A stretch of DNA of 64,000 bases from Cryomorphaceae bacterium (GCA_003331265.1 QOPV01000004.1:17530-81529); one strand, 5' to 3'; positions 50,438 to 59,729 are shown, counted from the first letter of the stretch. A program made the numbers and translations. Notes: generated by a model not told the origin, from the sequence alone.

Positions 50438-50938
50438 TTAGTATTTAGAAAACCACATGTGTTTTCCAAAATGATTTTTTGGAATAGGCTTATCATTTGT
50501 CAAATACCAATTAATCCCTCCAATCACAGAACTCAAATATTTTTTTAGAACAGGTTTGATAAATAAAATATAAGGAAAATAAGAAATTAATCTAGGCCAT
50601 GAATTAAGCAAATATGGGTAAACGGTAATTGACAAAAAAACTGAATTATTTTGTGTAGTTATTTTCCATTCCACTTTTGATTTTTTACCTCGCTTCCTTC
50701 CAATTAATAATTTGTAACCCTTGTTTTCATCCCAAACAATAAACTCTCTAAAGTATATTAACCCATTTAAATAAACTAAAACATCTTTATGCTCCTTTTC
50801 ATTCCAAACTATAATTTCATTGGATCTGCAAAATGGGTGAACCAAATTCAAATGTTCAGGTTCTGAAATTAATTTCCACAAATCATTTGAAGAAGAGTTA
50901 ATTTTTTTTTTTAAAGTTATTGGCCATGGATATTTCAT
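50438..50938 (-). CDS. SRPBCC (START-like) family protein
   Basis: The 166-residue protein starts ITLKKKINSSSNDLWKLISE and EPEHLNLVHPFCRSNEII, the typical opening of SRPBCC ligand-binding proteins. The beta-strand region follows (VYLNGLIYFREFIVWDEN) and a helix at the C-terminus. The ligand is unknown. It is not secreted. It lies 38 bp upstream of the choice-of-anchor B gene and is divergent from the sulfatase. Confidence 0.7.
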   Translation of the reverse strand: MKYPWPITLKKKINSSSNDLWKLISEPEHLNLVHPFCRSNEIIVWNEKEHKDVLVYLNGLIYFREFIVWDENKGYKLLIGRKRGKKSKVEWKITTQNNSVFLSITVYPYLLNSWPRLISYFPYILFIKPVLKKYLSSVIGGINWYLTNDKPIPKNHFGKHMWFSKY

Positions 50939-51013
50939 ATCATAAAATTATAATTTTAAAAAATTAATTATTTAGATTAAAAAATCTAATTTTAGATTTT
51001 AAATTTACATTAA

Positions 51014-52435
51014 ATGAACAAATTTTTAATCCTTTTAATATTTTTTTCTTGTGTTTTATTTTCGTGTGACAAGAAAGAAAAAGAAACAAATTTCATTATA
51101 GTTTTTGTTGACGATATGGGTTATGGGGATCTTGGTTCCTATGGACATCCCACAATACAAACTCCAAATCTTGATAAAATGGCTAGTGAAGGTCAGAAAT
51201 GGACCCAGTTTTATTCTGCTTCGAGTGTTTGCACCCCAAGTCGAGCAGCATTACTTACAGGAAGACTTCCAATCAGAAATGGGATGATTGGAGATGAAGA
51301 AACATCATCCAGAGTACTTTTCCCTGACTCTCATTATGGACTTCCTAGTTCTGAAATCACAATTGCCGAAAAACTAAAAGAAATTGGTTATAAAACTGCT
51401 ATGGTTGGTAAATGGCACTTGGGACACAAGAATGAATACCTCCCTCTGCAACATGGTTTTGACTATTATTACGGAATTCCATATTCGAATGACATGGACA
51501 GAATAAATGGAATATCTTGCTGTCCTGGTTCAAACTATTGGAAACAATATGAAATGGATGAATTTAATTCAAAAAATTATAATGTTCCTCTAATAGAAGA
51601 TTATGAAATTATTGAAAGGCCAGTGGATCAAACAACAATTACTAAGAGATATTCAGAAAAAGCTGTTGAGTTTATTAAAAAAAATAAAAATGATAAATTC
51701 TTTCTTTACCTAGCCCATAGTTTGCCCCATACTCCACTTTATGCATCAAAAGATTTTTTAGGCACCAGTAAAGCAGGTCTATATGGAGATGTTATTGAGG
51801 AAATTGATTATGGTATGGGGTTGATTATTAAAGAACTTAAAAAAAACAATCTTGATGAAAATACTGTTGTTGTTTTTACATCTGATAATGGTCCTTGGCT
51901 GCCATTTAAAACACATTCTGGAACAGCTGGTCTATTAAGAGAAGGGAAAGGAACAACATGGGAAGGTGGTCAAAGAGTTCCTGGAATTTTTTGGGGACAA
52001 GATATTAAGTCAGGAGTTATCAGTGATTTAGGATCTACAATGGATATACTTCCTACATTTTTAGAAATATCAAATTCAACTACAATTGATGATAGAATTT
52101 TAGATGGGTTAAGCCTAAAAAACACTTTACACAATCTTGATAAGTCTGAAAGGAAAAAAATTATTTATTACAGGGAAAGAGAAATTTATGCCATAAGACA
52201 TGGAGATTTTAAAGCTCATTTTATAACCAAAGGAGCTTATAATTATCCTAAAAAAACAGAAAAAATAATATTAGAAAAGCCATTGCTTTATAATCTAAAT
52301 ATTGATCCTTCAGAAAAGTTTAATGTTGCTAGCGAAAATCCCGAAATTTTAAAAAAAATATTTAAAATAAAACAAGATCATGAAAATAATTTAAATGCTC
52401 CAGAAAATTTACTCAAACATAGGGGTCTCAAATAA
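51014..52435 (+). CDS. Lipoprotein sulfatase (type I, formylglycine)
   Basis: The 473-residue protein has a lipoprotein signal (MNKFLILLIFFSCVLFSCDK), metal ligands in FIIVFVDDMGYGDLGSYG and the formylglycine motif CTPSRAALLTGR with Cys at 73. Further family features are MVGKWHLGH (Lys and His), SLPHTPLYA and FTSDNGPW. It hydrolyses sulfate esters, probably of algal polysaccharides or other sulfated compounds outside the cytoplasm. No maturase, SusCD pair or glycoside hydrolase for polysaccharides is beside it, so this is not a full polysaccharide locus. Confidence 0.93.
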   Translation: MNKFLILLIFFSCVLFSCDKKEKETNFIIVFVDDMGYGDLGSYGHPTIQTPNLDKMASEGQKWTQFYSASSVCTPSRAALLTGRLPIRNGMIGDEETSSRVLFPDSHYGLPSSEITIAEKLKEIGYKTAMVGKWHLGHKNEYLPLQHGFDYYYGIPYSNDMDRINGISCCPGSNYWKQYEMDEFNSKNYNVPLIEDYEIIERPVDQTTITKRYSEKAVEFIKKNKNDKFFLYLAHSLPHTPLYASKDFLGTSKAGLYGDVIEEIDYGMGLIIKELKKNNLDENTVVVFTSDNGPWLPFKTHSGTAGLLREGKGTTWEGGQRVPGIFWGQDIKSGVISDLGSTMDILPTFLEISNSTTIDDRILDGLSLKNTLHNLDKSERKKIIYYREREIYAIRHGDFKAHFITKGAYNYPKKTEKIILEKPLLYNLNIDPSEKFNVASENPEILKKIFKIKQDHENNLNAPENLLKHRGLK

Positions 52436-52615
52436 TTTTCAATAAAGTTTGCGACTATCAATTTCAAAAACAGTATTTTTTTTAATAAAAATTATATACC
52501 TAAAATAATTATTCAATAATTTTTTAATATAAAAATTATTAAGTTTTTAAATTTTAACTGTTTGACCATTAGATAACTATTATTTTCTTTTTTTAACATT
52601 ACATTTAGAGTCATT

Positions 52616-53047
52616 ATGAAAGTAGGTATTACATTTAGTTGTTTTGATTTGTTTCATGCTGGTCACATTAAAATGCTTGAAGAAGCCAAATCTCAATGCG
52701 ATTTTTTAATAGTTGGTTTTCAAATTGACCCCACCATAGATAGGCCTGAAAAAAACAAACCAGTTCAGTCTGTAGTTGAAAGATTCATACAAATTAAGTC
52801 TTGCAAATTTATTGATGAAATAGTTCCTTATGTAAGTGAACAAGATCTTTTAGATATTCTATCCTCTTATAAAATTGATGTAAGGATAATTGGAGAAGAG
52901 TACAAAATAATTGATTTTACTGGAAAGAAATATTGTAAAAAAAAGGGTATTAAAATATATTATAATAAAAGAGAACATAGATTCTCTTCTTCAGGATTAA
53001 GAAAACAAATTTTTAATGCTGAACAAAAATTAATTAATGCATTCTAA
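52616..53047 (+). CDS. Cytidylyltransferase-like (glycerol-3-phosphate/TagD type) protein
   Basis: The 143-residue protein starts MKVGITFSCFDLFHAGHIKM with the HxGH nucleotide-binding motif (HAGH), followed by IVGFQIDPTIDRPEKNKP, RFIQIKSCKFIDEIVPY, and RFSSSGLRKQ in place of the ISTTxLR motif. It should transfer CMP or AMP to a phosphorylated acceptor. TagD makes CDP-glycerol; the acceptor here is unknown. The last 11 bp overlap the GH15 gene, so it belongs to the trehalose operon by position. The 180-bp gap before it holds only AT-rich sequence. Confidence 0.8.
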   Translation: MKVGITFSCFDLFHAGHIKMLEEAKSQCDFLIVGFQIDPTIDRPEKNKPVQSVVERFIQIKSCKFIDEIVPYVSEQDLLDILSSYKIDVRIIGEEYKIIDFTGKKYCKKKGIKIYYNKREHRFSSSGLRKQIFNAEQKLINAF

Positions 53048-54833
53048 TAATTTTATAAATAAAAAAAATCTTAATTATGGAATCATTGGAAATTGTAAAT
53101 CTGCTGCACTAATTAATTCTGACTCCTCAATTGATTGGTGTTGCTTGCCAAAATTCGATTCACCATCTGTATTTGCTAATATTTTAGATGATGATATAGG
53201 AGGAAGTTTCAAAATAGAATGTGACTCATCATATGTTTTAAGTCAAAATTATTGTAATAAAACATCTGTTCTAATTACAAATTTTTCAAATAAAATAAAT
53301 GAATTTAATGTTATTGATTTTATGCCTAGATACCAAAAAGAGAATGGTATTTATTATGCCCCCCCTGAAATTATTAGAATTTTTGAATTAGTTAAAGGTA
53401 AACCAAAATTTAAAATTTTGTATGACCCTAGATTGGAATATTCAAACGGACAAACAAATAATTATATCAAAAAAAAGTTTATAGTTAGTGTTATAGATCA
53501 TGAAAAGCATGAAACTTTGTATTTATACACTGACTTTGATAAAAAAAATATTCTAAATCATAAAGAAATTTTATTAGAAAAAAATCATTTTATAAATGTA
53601 TCCTATCACGAAAAAATAAATTCTTTTGACGTTAATGACGTTTTATTTGAATTTGAAAAAACAAAAGTATACTGGAGAAATTGGTGTTCAAAAACACCCA
53701 CTTTTGAATTATACAACGATCAAATTTTAAGAAGCGCGATAACATTAAAACTATTAACTTTTGAAAAAACAGGTGCTGTTTTAGCTGCAGTTACTACTTC
53801 AATTCCCGAAACTATTGGAGAGGTAAGAAACTGGGATTACAGATTTTGCTGGATTAGGGATGCGTCTATGGTAATCAAAGTTTTTACAAAACTTGGTCAT
53901 AAGAAAATAGTAAAAAACTTTATAAGTTATATTTTGAATTTAATTCCAGATAAAAATGAAAAGTTACAAATCATGTATGGAATTAATGGTGAAAAAAATT
54001 TAAAAGAGAAAACTTTAGATTATTTGAAAGGTTATGAAAATTCAAAACCTGTTAGAGTTGGAAACGCTGCGTATTTACAAAAACAAAATGATATTTATGG
54101 AATTCTAATGGATGCTATTCATTATCAAATAATCAAATTTAATGATGATAACGAAAAACACGAAGAGCTATGGTCTATTGTAAAATCAATTGTTTGGGTT
54201 GTAGCTAACAACTGGAAATTACCTGATAAAGGTATTTGGGAATTTAGAAATGAAGACAAACACTTTACGTTCTCAAAGGTTTTGTGTTGGGTGGCAATTG
54301 ACAAAGCCATTAAGGTTTCTTATCTAATACAAAATGGTGTTTCTGCTAAAAAATGGAAACCCTTAAGAGAAGAAATTTATAATGATATTATGGAAAATGC
54401 TTGGAATAATAATTTAGAGGCATTTACTCAATCATATGATTCAAAATATTTGGATGCCTCGGTTTTATTGATGGAACCCTATGGGTTTATTGATGCTAAA
54501 AATGAAAAATATATTAAAACCGTAAAAGCTATTGAAAAGGAGTTGTCTAATGATGGATTAATGTTCAGATATAAAAATAAAGATGATTTTGGCTCTCCAA
54601 CATCATCATTTACAGTATGTACATTTTGGCTTATAGACAGTTTATTTAAAATTGGGGAAGAAAATAAGGCTAAAAAAATGTTTAACCAATTGCTTAAACA
54701 TAGTAATCATCTTAACCTTTTCAGTGAAGACATTGATTTTAAGTCAAAAAGATTATTAGGTAATTTTCCTCAGGCTTATTCTCATCTTGCATTAATTGAC
54801 ACAGCAATAAACATTAATTTAAAATCAGCATGA
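53037..54833 (+). CDS. Glycoside hydrolase family 15 protein (trehalase/glucoamylase-type)
   Basis: A 598-residue cytosolic protein. The N-terminal beta-sandwich starts LNYGIIGNCKSAALINSDSS and SIDWCCLPKFDSPSVFA. The (alpha/alpha)6 catalytic part has GEVRNWDYRFCWIRDASMV, then GIWEFRNEDKHFTFSKVLCW with the expected catalytic Glu, VLLMEPYGFI and SSFTVCTFWLIDSLF. I could not place the second catalytic Glu with certainty; the residues before FTVCTFW are FGSPTS. No signal peptide. With otsAB directly after it, trehalose hydrolysis is more likely than starch hydrolysis. Confidence 0.85.
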   Translation: MHSNNFINKKNLNYGIIGNCKSAALINSDSSIDWCCLPKFDSPSVFANILDDDIGGSFKIECDSSYVLSQNYCNKTSVLITNFSNKINEFNVIDFMPRYQKENGIYYAPPEIIRIFELVKGKPKFKILYDPRLEYSNGQTNNYIKKKFIVSVIDHEKHETLYLYTDFDKKNILNHKEILLEKNHFINVSYHEKINSFDVNDVLFEFEKTKVYWRNWCSKTPTFELYNDQILRSAITLKLLTFEKTGAVLAAVTTSIPETIGEVRNWDYRFCWIRDASMVIKVFTKLGHKKIVKNFISYILNLIPDKNEKLQIMYGINGEKNLKEKTLDYLKGYENSKPVRVGNAAYLQKQNDIYGILMDAIHYQIIKFNDDNEKHEELWSIVKSIVWVVANNWKLPDKGIWEFRNEDKHFTFSKVLCWVAIDKAIKVSYLIQNGVSAKKWKPLREEIYNDIMENAWNNNLEAFTQSYDSKYLDASVLLMEPYGFIDAKNEKYIKTVKAIEKELSNDGLMFRYKNKDDFGSPTSSFTVCTFWLIDSLFKIGEENKAKKMFNQLLKHSNHLNLFSEDIDFKSKRLLGNFPQAYSHLALIDTAININLKSA

Positions 54834-57052
54834 GAAAAAACATTATTGTTTCCAATCGATTGCCAGTTCAGGTAACTAAATCAAAAAACAATTATATTTT
54901 TAAACCCTCTAGTGGCGGTCTAGCTACGGGACTTAGTTCTGTACACACAAAAAAAGATTCACTTTGGATTGGATGGGCAGGAATAGCATACGATGACATA
55001 AGTGATAAACAAAATATTAATATAGAAAAATCACTAAGTAAATTAAATTTAAGTCAAGTCAAACTTTCATCAAGTGAAATAAATGAGTTTTACTTTGGAA
55101 TGTCAAACAAATGTATTTGGCCCCTTTTTCATTATTTTATTGAATATTCAAAATTTGACAACAATAACTGGAAATCCTACAAGAAAATAAACAAGAAATT
55201 TTGTGATCGAATAATAGAAAATATTGATTTTGGTGGTACTGTTTGGGTTCATGATTATCAACTTCTTCTATTGCCGAAAATGATTAAAGATTTGAGGCCG
55301 GACATAACAATTGGTTTTTTTCTACATATTCCTTTCCCATCTTTTGAAATCTTTAGAATTTTTCCTTGGAGAATTGATCTTCTAAAAGGAATGCTTGGAG
55401 CAGATTTGGTTGGCTTTCATACATTTGACTATCAGAGGCACTTTTTAAGTTCTGTAAAAAGAATTTTGAGATATGACGTGTCTTACAATAAAGTAAGATT
55501 AGCTTCCAGACAAATTACTGTCAATACTTTTCCCATGGGAATTGATTATAAAAAGTTTTTTAATGCAGCAAAAGCTCACAAAAATCAAAATAAGCCTCAA
55601 AAATCTCAGTTTAAGAAACAATTAGAAATTCATAAAAAATCATCAAAGGATAGTAAATTAATACTGTCAATCGACAGACTTGATTACACAAAAGGAATAA
55701 TTAATAGAATAAAAGCTTTTGAATTTTTTTTAAAGAAGTATCCACAATATTTAGAAAAAGTAAGGCTTTTAATGCTAACTGTTCCCTCAAGATCTAATGT
55801 TCCGCAGTACAAACGTCTAAAAAAAGAAACTGACGAATTAGTAGGTAGATTAAATAGTAAATATGCAACAGTAAATTGGACCCCAATTTGGTATTATTAT
55901 AGAGAAATGGAATTTGAAGATCTTATAGATCTATACATGAGTTCAGATATAGCAATGATAACACCAGTAAGAGACGGCATGAACTTAGTAGCTAAGGAGT
56001 TTGTAGCAACTCGAGTTAATCAAGATGGAGTGTTAATCCTTAGTGAGATGGCTGGAGCATCTAAAGAATTATTTGATGCGTTAACTGTAAACCCATTTGA
56101 CTTAAATTCTATGGCTGATAGTATTTTCGAATCTATAAATATGCCTTTAGAAGAACAAAAAAGAAGAAACTTAACAATGCAAAAAAGATTAAGTAGGAAC
56201 GATGTAGAATTTTGGGCTAAGAGATTTTTTGATGAGCTTCAAATTAAATCTCGGAAAAAAAATAAATTATCTGTTTCAAAAATTGAAAAATCTGAACTAA
56301 TAAAAATTAAGAAAAAATTTAAAAAATCTAAAAAGAAAGTTTTTTTATTAGACTACGACGGAACTCTTGTGAATTATCATCACGAACCTGAATCAGCTAT
56401 TCCTACTAAAAAATTGTTAGATGTTTTAAGAAAATTAATTGAAATTAATAATACCCAAGTTTCTATTATTAGCGGAAGAAATAAAGAGTTTTTGGAAAAA
56501 TGGTTTGGTAAAATGAAGATCACTTTATTTGCTGAGCATGGTCATTTTAAAAAAAACCCTAATGGTGAATGGATTCAAAAAAATTTTAAGGAGAATAAAT
56601 GGAAAAAAAATTTTTTACCAATATTTAACGATTTTTCTGATAGAACACCAGGAACTTTTGTGGAAGAAAAAAACAATTGTTTGGTTTGGCATTACAGAAA
56701 AACTGATCCAGAACTAGCAATTGATAGAGTTGTTGAGCTTAAAACTATTATAAAGAGTATGATTTCTCAAAATTTATCAATGTTTGATGGTAATAAAACA
56801 ATAGAAATATTGAACTCTGAAGTTAACAAAGGAACTGCAGTTAATGAGATAATAGGTAAAGATGATTTTGATTTTATTTTCTGTGCAGGAGACGATGTTT
56901 CAGATGAATATATGTTTACGAATCTTCCCGCTGACTCCATTTCAGTTATGGTAGGAGTTAAAAATAAAAATGCTAAATTTTTTATGGAAAATCCTCAGGA
57001 AATGATTGGTTTTTTAGAAGAAATAACTAGGAATTATTCCAACTTAACTTGA
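54830..57052 (+). CDS. otsAB: Fused trehalose-6-phosphate synthase/phosphatase
   Basis: The 740-residue protein joins two enzymes. Residues 1-465 are a GT20 trehalose-6-phosphate synthase: SNRLPVQ, the GGLATGL loop, WVHDYQLLLLPKMIKD, GFFLHIPFPSFEIFR, DRLDYTKGI (near 282) and TPVRDGMNLVAKEFV (near 378). Residues about 500-740 are a HAD phosphatase with the nucleophile LLDYDGTLV (508-512), SIISGRNKEFLEKW, AEHGHF, NKGTAVNEI and CAGDDVSDEYMF. It makes trehalose from UDP-glucose and glucose-6-phosphate in one chain. It overlaps GH15 by 4 bp (ATGA) and the convergent lipoprotein by 19 bp. Confidence 0.95.
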   Translation: MRKNIIVSNRLPVQVTKSKNNYIFKPSSGGLATGLSSVHTKKDSLWIGWAGIAYDDISDKQNINIEKSLSKLNLSQVKLSSSEINEFYFGMSNKCIWPLFHYFIEYSKFDNNNWKSYKKINKKFCDRIIENIDFGGTVWVHDYQLLLLPKMIKDLRPDITIGFFLHIPFPSFEIFRIFPWRIDLLKGMLGADLVGFHTFDYQRHFLSSVKRILRYDVSYNKVRLASRQITVNTFPMGIDYKKFFNAAKAHKNQNKPQKSQFKKQLEIHKKSSKDSKLILSIDRLDYTKGIINRIKAFEFFLKKYPQYLEKVRLLMLTVPSRSNVPQYKRLKKETDELVGRLNSKYATVNWTPIWYYYREMEFEDLIDLYMSSDIAMITPVRDGMNLVAKEFVATRVNQDGVLILSEMAGASKELFDALTVNPFDLNSMADSIFESINMPLEEQKRRNLTMQKRLSRNDVEFWAKRFFDELQIKSRKKNKLSVSKIEKSELIKIKKKFKKSKKKVFLLDYDGTLVNYHHEPESAIPTKKLLDVLRKLIEINNTQVSIISGRNKEFLEKWFGKMKITLFAEHGHFKKNPNGEWIQKNFKENKWKKNFLPIFNDFSDRTPGTFVEEKNNCLVWHYRKTDPELAIDRVVELKTIIKSMISQNLSMFDGNKTIEILNSEVNKGTAVNEIIGKDDFDFIFCAGDDVSDEYMFTNLPADSISVMVGVKNKNAKFFMENPQEMIGFLEEITRNYSNLT

Positions 57053-57396
57053 TCACAACCATCTCCCAGACTAGAAATTGTAATTGTGGTATTTTGATTA
57101 TCCGTAAAACCAGACTGAATATCTTTTGTCAGTTCAGATTCATTACATACATAACTTATCGTTATTTTAATATTTGAATATATATTAGTATTGTCAAGAA
57201 CAAAGGTTTTAGAAATTCCGTTGGTTATATCAAGACCATCCCACTGATATGTACCAAATGAAATAGTTTTAACAGATGTGTCAGGCTTGTTATTAACTAT
57301 TGTTAGTGAGGTGTTCATTTGAAAAAGCTCATCTATTTCGTCACTACAAGAAAAAAAAAGTGTTATAAAAAATAATGTCAAAATAAATTTTTTCAT
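57034..57396 (-). CDS. Small lipoprotein of unknown function
   Basis: A 120-residue lipoprotein (MKKFILTLFFITLFFSCSDE, Cys near 17, followed by an acidic SDEIDE). The rest looks like one small beta-sandwich: LTIVNNKPDTSVKTISFG, YQWDGLDITNGISKTFVL and DIQSGFTDNQNTTITISSL. I recognise no domain name. Similar short lipoproteins near each other are common in flavobacteria. Its 3' end is inside the end of otsAB on the other strand (19 bp). Confidence 0.65.
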   Translation of the reverse strand: MKKFILTLFFITLFFSCSDEIDELFQMNTSLTIVNNKPDTSVKTISFGTYQWDGLDITNGISKTFVLDNTNIYSNIKITISYVCNESELTKDIQSGFTDNQNTTITISSLGDGCDQVKLE

Positions 57397-57415
57397 AATA
57401 CCAGACTAATATTGG

Positions 57416-57976
57416 TTAATTACTTTTTCTTGTTCCCCATTTTTGATATGAAATGAGGCTTTCGTCACATATTTCTAAACTTAAATCTCTTATTAAATGA
57501 ATAGGACTACCACCCCCACCCTCTCTAAAAGTTTTAGATACTGTTAAACATAAGTTCAGATTACTTTCTGGATTAATTTCTCCATTAGCTTGTAAAATAA
57601 ACTTTTGATTTTCGTTTTTATCACATGCTTTTAAATCTATTAATGAGGATTCCTGAATTTTTTGAGCTTGCATACAAACTTTAAAATGAGGAATATAAAA
57701 TTCTTTTTGGGAAATTCTCTCAGAATCAAAACCTTGATCAACTGAAATTTGACCTTGGTAAGAATAACAAGAATGACTTTGTAGACCTTTACTTACATTA
57801 GCATTATCTTTATATCCAATAATATCTAAACAATATCCTCTTGAATCATTTAAAGTGTTGGTTAAGTAGATTTCTACAGGAAATGAAACTTTAGAATTAT
57901 TAATGCTTTCAGTTGTCGTAGATTCACTTCCACAAGAAACCAGTAAAAGCATTTTTATAAAAATTAGTTTTTTCAT
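57416..57976 (-). CDS. Lipoprotein with ricin-B-lectin-like beta-trefoil
   Basis: The 186-residue lipoprotein (MKKLIFIKMLLLVSCGSEST, Cys near 15) shows the trefoil pattern of ricin-type lectins: RGYCLDIIGYKDNANVSKGL, QSHSCYSYQGQISVDQGF, VCMQAQKIQESSLIDLKACD, then KNENQKFILQANGEI, NLNLCLTVS and LSLEICDESLISYQKWG. The QKF and YQKW positions resemble the QxW motif. Six Cys residues in the mature part are paired as in such lectins. It may bind sugars at the cell surface. The repeats are degenerate. Confidence 0.65.
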   Translation of the reverse strand: MKKLIFIKMLLLVSCGSESTTTESINNSKVSFPVEIYLTNTLNDSRGYCLDIIGYKDNANVSKGLQSHSCYSYQGQISVDQGFDSERISQKEFYIPHFKVCMQAQKIQESSLIDLKACDKNENQKFILQANGEINPESNLNLCLTVSKTFREGGGGSPIHLIRDLSLEICDESLISYQKWGTRKSN

Positions 57977-57988
57977 GTTATTTTCTGT

Positions 57989-58228
57989 TTAGAAATCACA
58001 TTTTTCACCACTATCTTTGTTTACTAATTTCCATTTAAGATTTCCTGCTTTTTCTGCCTCACAAGAATTAGAATAAACTAAGTTGTTACATGCGCAAACT
58101 GGTTTATATTCCTTTGTACATATTATGTCTGGATTTGGTGAAACAATACAATCACCTAATAGGTCTTGTTCATTATTATCACAATAGATAAATGGAATAA
58201 ATAATAATAGAGTTAAAATTTTTTTCAT
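57989..58228 (-). CDS. Small lipoprotein with Kazal-like Cys pattern
   Basis: A 79-residue lipoprotein (MKKILTLLLFIPFIYCDNNE). The mature part has ICTKEYKPVCACNNLVYSNS followed by CEAEKAGN, the C-x-x-E-Y-x-P-V-C core seen in Kazal-type serine protease inhibitors, and a final Cys in GEKCDF. It would be a one-domain inhibitor or a related small disulfide protein at the cell surface. The match is by Cys pattern only. Confidence 0.7.
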   Translation of the reverse strand: MKKILTLLLFIPFIYCDNNEQDLLGDCIVSPNPDIICTKEYKPVCACNNLVYSNSCEAEKAGNLKWKLVNKDSGEKCDF

Positions 58229-58361
58229 TAACGTAAAACTATGATTTATTTTTTTAAATAAGGCTCAGGTATTTTATAAAAAAAACAGATTTGTTTTTAA
58301 TTTATTTCTAAAAAAAGTTGTAGTATAATTTGAATTAAATATATAAAATTGAATTAAAAGT

Positions 58362-58369
58362 TATATTTG
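58362..58369 (+). promoter_or_regulatory. -7 promoter box of the M28 peptidase gene
   Basis: TATATTTG, 23 bp before the ATG at 58393. No -33 at the normal distance is clear. Confidence 0.5.
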
Positions 58370-58392
58370 CCCTCACTAACAAATTCTAAATT

Positions 58393-59685
58393 ATGAGAAA
58401 TGCATTAATATTAGTTTCTATTTTATTTTTTTCAATCAACGCTTATTCTCAAATCCCAAAAGCAAAAAAATTTGCCAAAACAATTACTGCTGCTGATTTA
58501 AAAGAACATTTGTATATATACGCTTCTGATGAATTTGAAGGGAGAAACACTGGTGAAGAGGGTCAAAAAAAAGCTGTAGAATATTTAAGAAACTTCTACA
58601 TAGAAAACAATATTGAAGCTGGAGATCCTGATAAAGATTACTTTCAAAAAATGAAACTTAATATAACCAGAGGTGATGAAGGTGAAGTTGATACAGAAAA
58701 TGTTATAGCGATAATAAAAGGAACTGAAAAACCTGATGAATATGTAATATTAACAGCTCATTTAGATCATGTAGGTTATGGAAGAACTGGTTCAAGAGCT
58801 GGTCGTAATGTCAATAAAATTCATAATGGAGCTGATGATGATGGTTCTGGAACTGTGGCTGTTTTAGAAATTGCTCAGGCATTTAAAAAAGCTAGCGAAA
58901 AGGGAAAGGGGCCAAAAAGAAGTGTAATTTTCTTACATGTTACTGGTGAAGAAAAAGGATTGTTAGGCTCAAAATATTATAGTGATAATCCTATCTATCC
59001 TTTAGAAAATACGGTAGTCAACCTTAATTTAGATATGATTGGTAGAATAGACCCAACTAGAAAAAAGAAAAATAGAGATTACATTTATATTATAGGATCA
59101 GATCATGATAGTCAAGATCTTCATAGTGTTTCAGAGCAAACAAATAATGAAACGGTGAATTTAGATTTAGATTATAGATATAATGATAAAGATGATCCCA
59201 ACAGATTTTACTACAGAAGTGACCATTATAATTTTGCAAAGTATGGTATACCAATTATATTTTATTTCTCTGGAACTCATGAGGATTATCATATGCCAAC
59301 AGATGATCCCGATAAAATAGAATATGATTTATTAGAACTAAGAAGTAAATTAATTTTTCATACAGCGTGGAATATTGCAAATAGAGACAAAAGAATAGTA
59401 GTTGATCCAAAACCAGAGCTAGATAAGTTTACAGTCGATAAGGAAAAATTAAAAAGTTATGCTGGTACTTATGGATCAAAGGATGTTCCTATCAAATTAG
59501 ATATTATTATTAAAAATGATAAGCTTTTTATTAATGTTATGGGTCAAGGATCATTCGAGCTTAATCCGGTTGAAAAAGATAAGTTTAAATTTTTAGAAGC
59601 TGGAATTGAATTAACTTTTGACAGTGAAAATAATTCGATGGAATTTAAACAAGGGCCTTATAATATAAAATTAATCAAAGAATAA
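58393..59685 (+). CDS. M28 family zinc aminopeptidase, secreted
   Basis: The 430-residue protein has a signal peptide (MRNALILVSILFFSINAYSQ), then a peptidase domain with zinc ligands in LTAHLDHVGYG (His), GADDDGSGTVAVLEIA (Asp), HVTGEEKGLLGSKYY (Glu pair), NLDMIGRID (Asp) and GTHEDYHMPTDD (His). The start of the catalytic part has DEFEGRNTGEEGQKKAVEYL, as in Bacteroidota M28 members. The last 85 residues (from about DKFTVDKEKL) are an added C-terminal domain. It should cleave peptides in the periplasm or outside. Confidence 0.92.
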   Translation: MRNALILVSILFFSINAYSQIPKAKKFAKTITAADLKEHLYIYASDEFEGRNTGEEGQKKAVEYLRNFYIENNIEAGDPDKDYFQKMKLNITRGDEGEVDTENVIAIIKGTEKPDEYVILTAHLDHVGYGRTGSRAGRNVNKIHNGADDDGSGTVAVLEIAQAFKKASEKGKGPKRSVIFLHVTGEEKGLLGSKYYSDNPIYPLENTVVNLNLDMIGRIDPTRKKKNRDYIYIIGSDHDSQDLHSVSEQTNNETVNLDLDYRYNDKDDPNRFYYRSDHYNFAKYGIPIIFYFSGTHEDYHMPTDDPDKIEYDLLELRSKLIFHTAWNIANRDKRIVVDPKPELDKFTVDKEKLKSYAGTYGSKDVPIKLDIIIKNDKLFINVMGQGSFELNPVEKDKFKFLEAGIELTFDSENNSMEFKQGPYNIKLIKE

Positions 59686-59729
59686 AAGACGAATTTTATT
59701 TTTTATTAATTTAAAATTTATTCTTTGAT
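59674..59729. terminator. Shared hairpin formed by the ends of two convergent genes
   Basis: ATCAAAGAATAAA (59674-59686) and its exact reverse complement (59717-59729) form a perfect 13-bp inverted repeat with a 30-nt loop. Each arm contains the last codons of one gene (both end in Ile-Lys-Glu-stop). It could act as a two-way terminator, though its stem is AT-rich. Confidence 0.5.

Noticed and set aside
52436..52615. Possible riboswitch or leader before the cytidylyltransferase
   Set aside because: Only AT-rich sequence with short trivial palindromes, no known riboswitch core.
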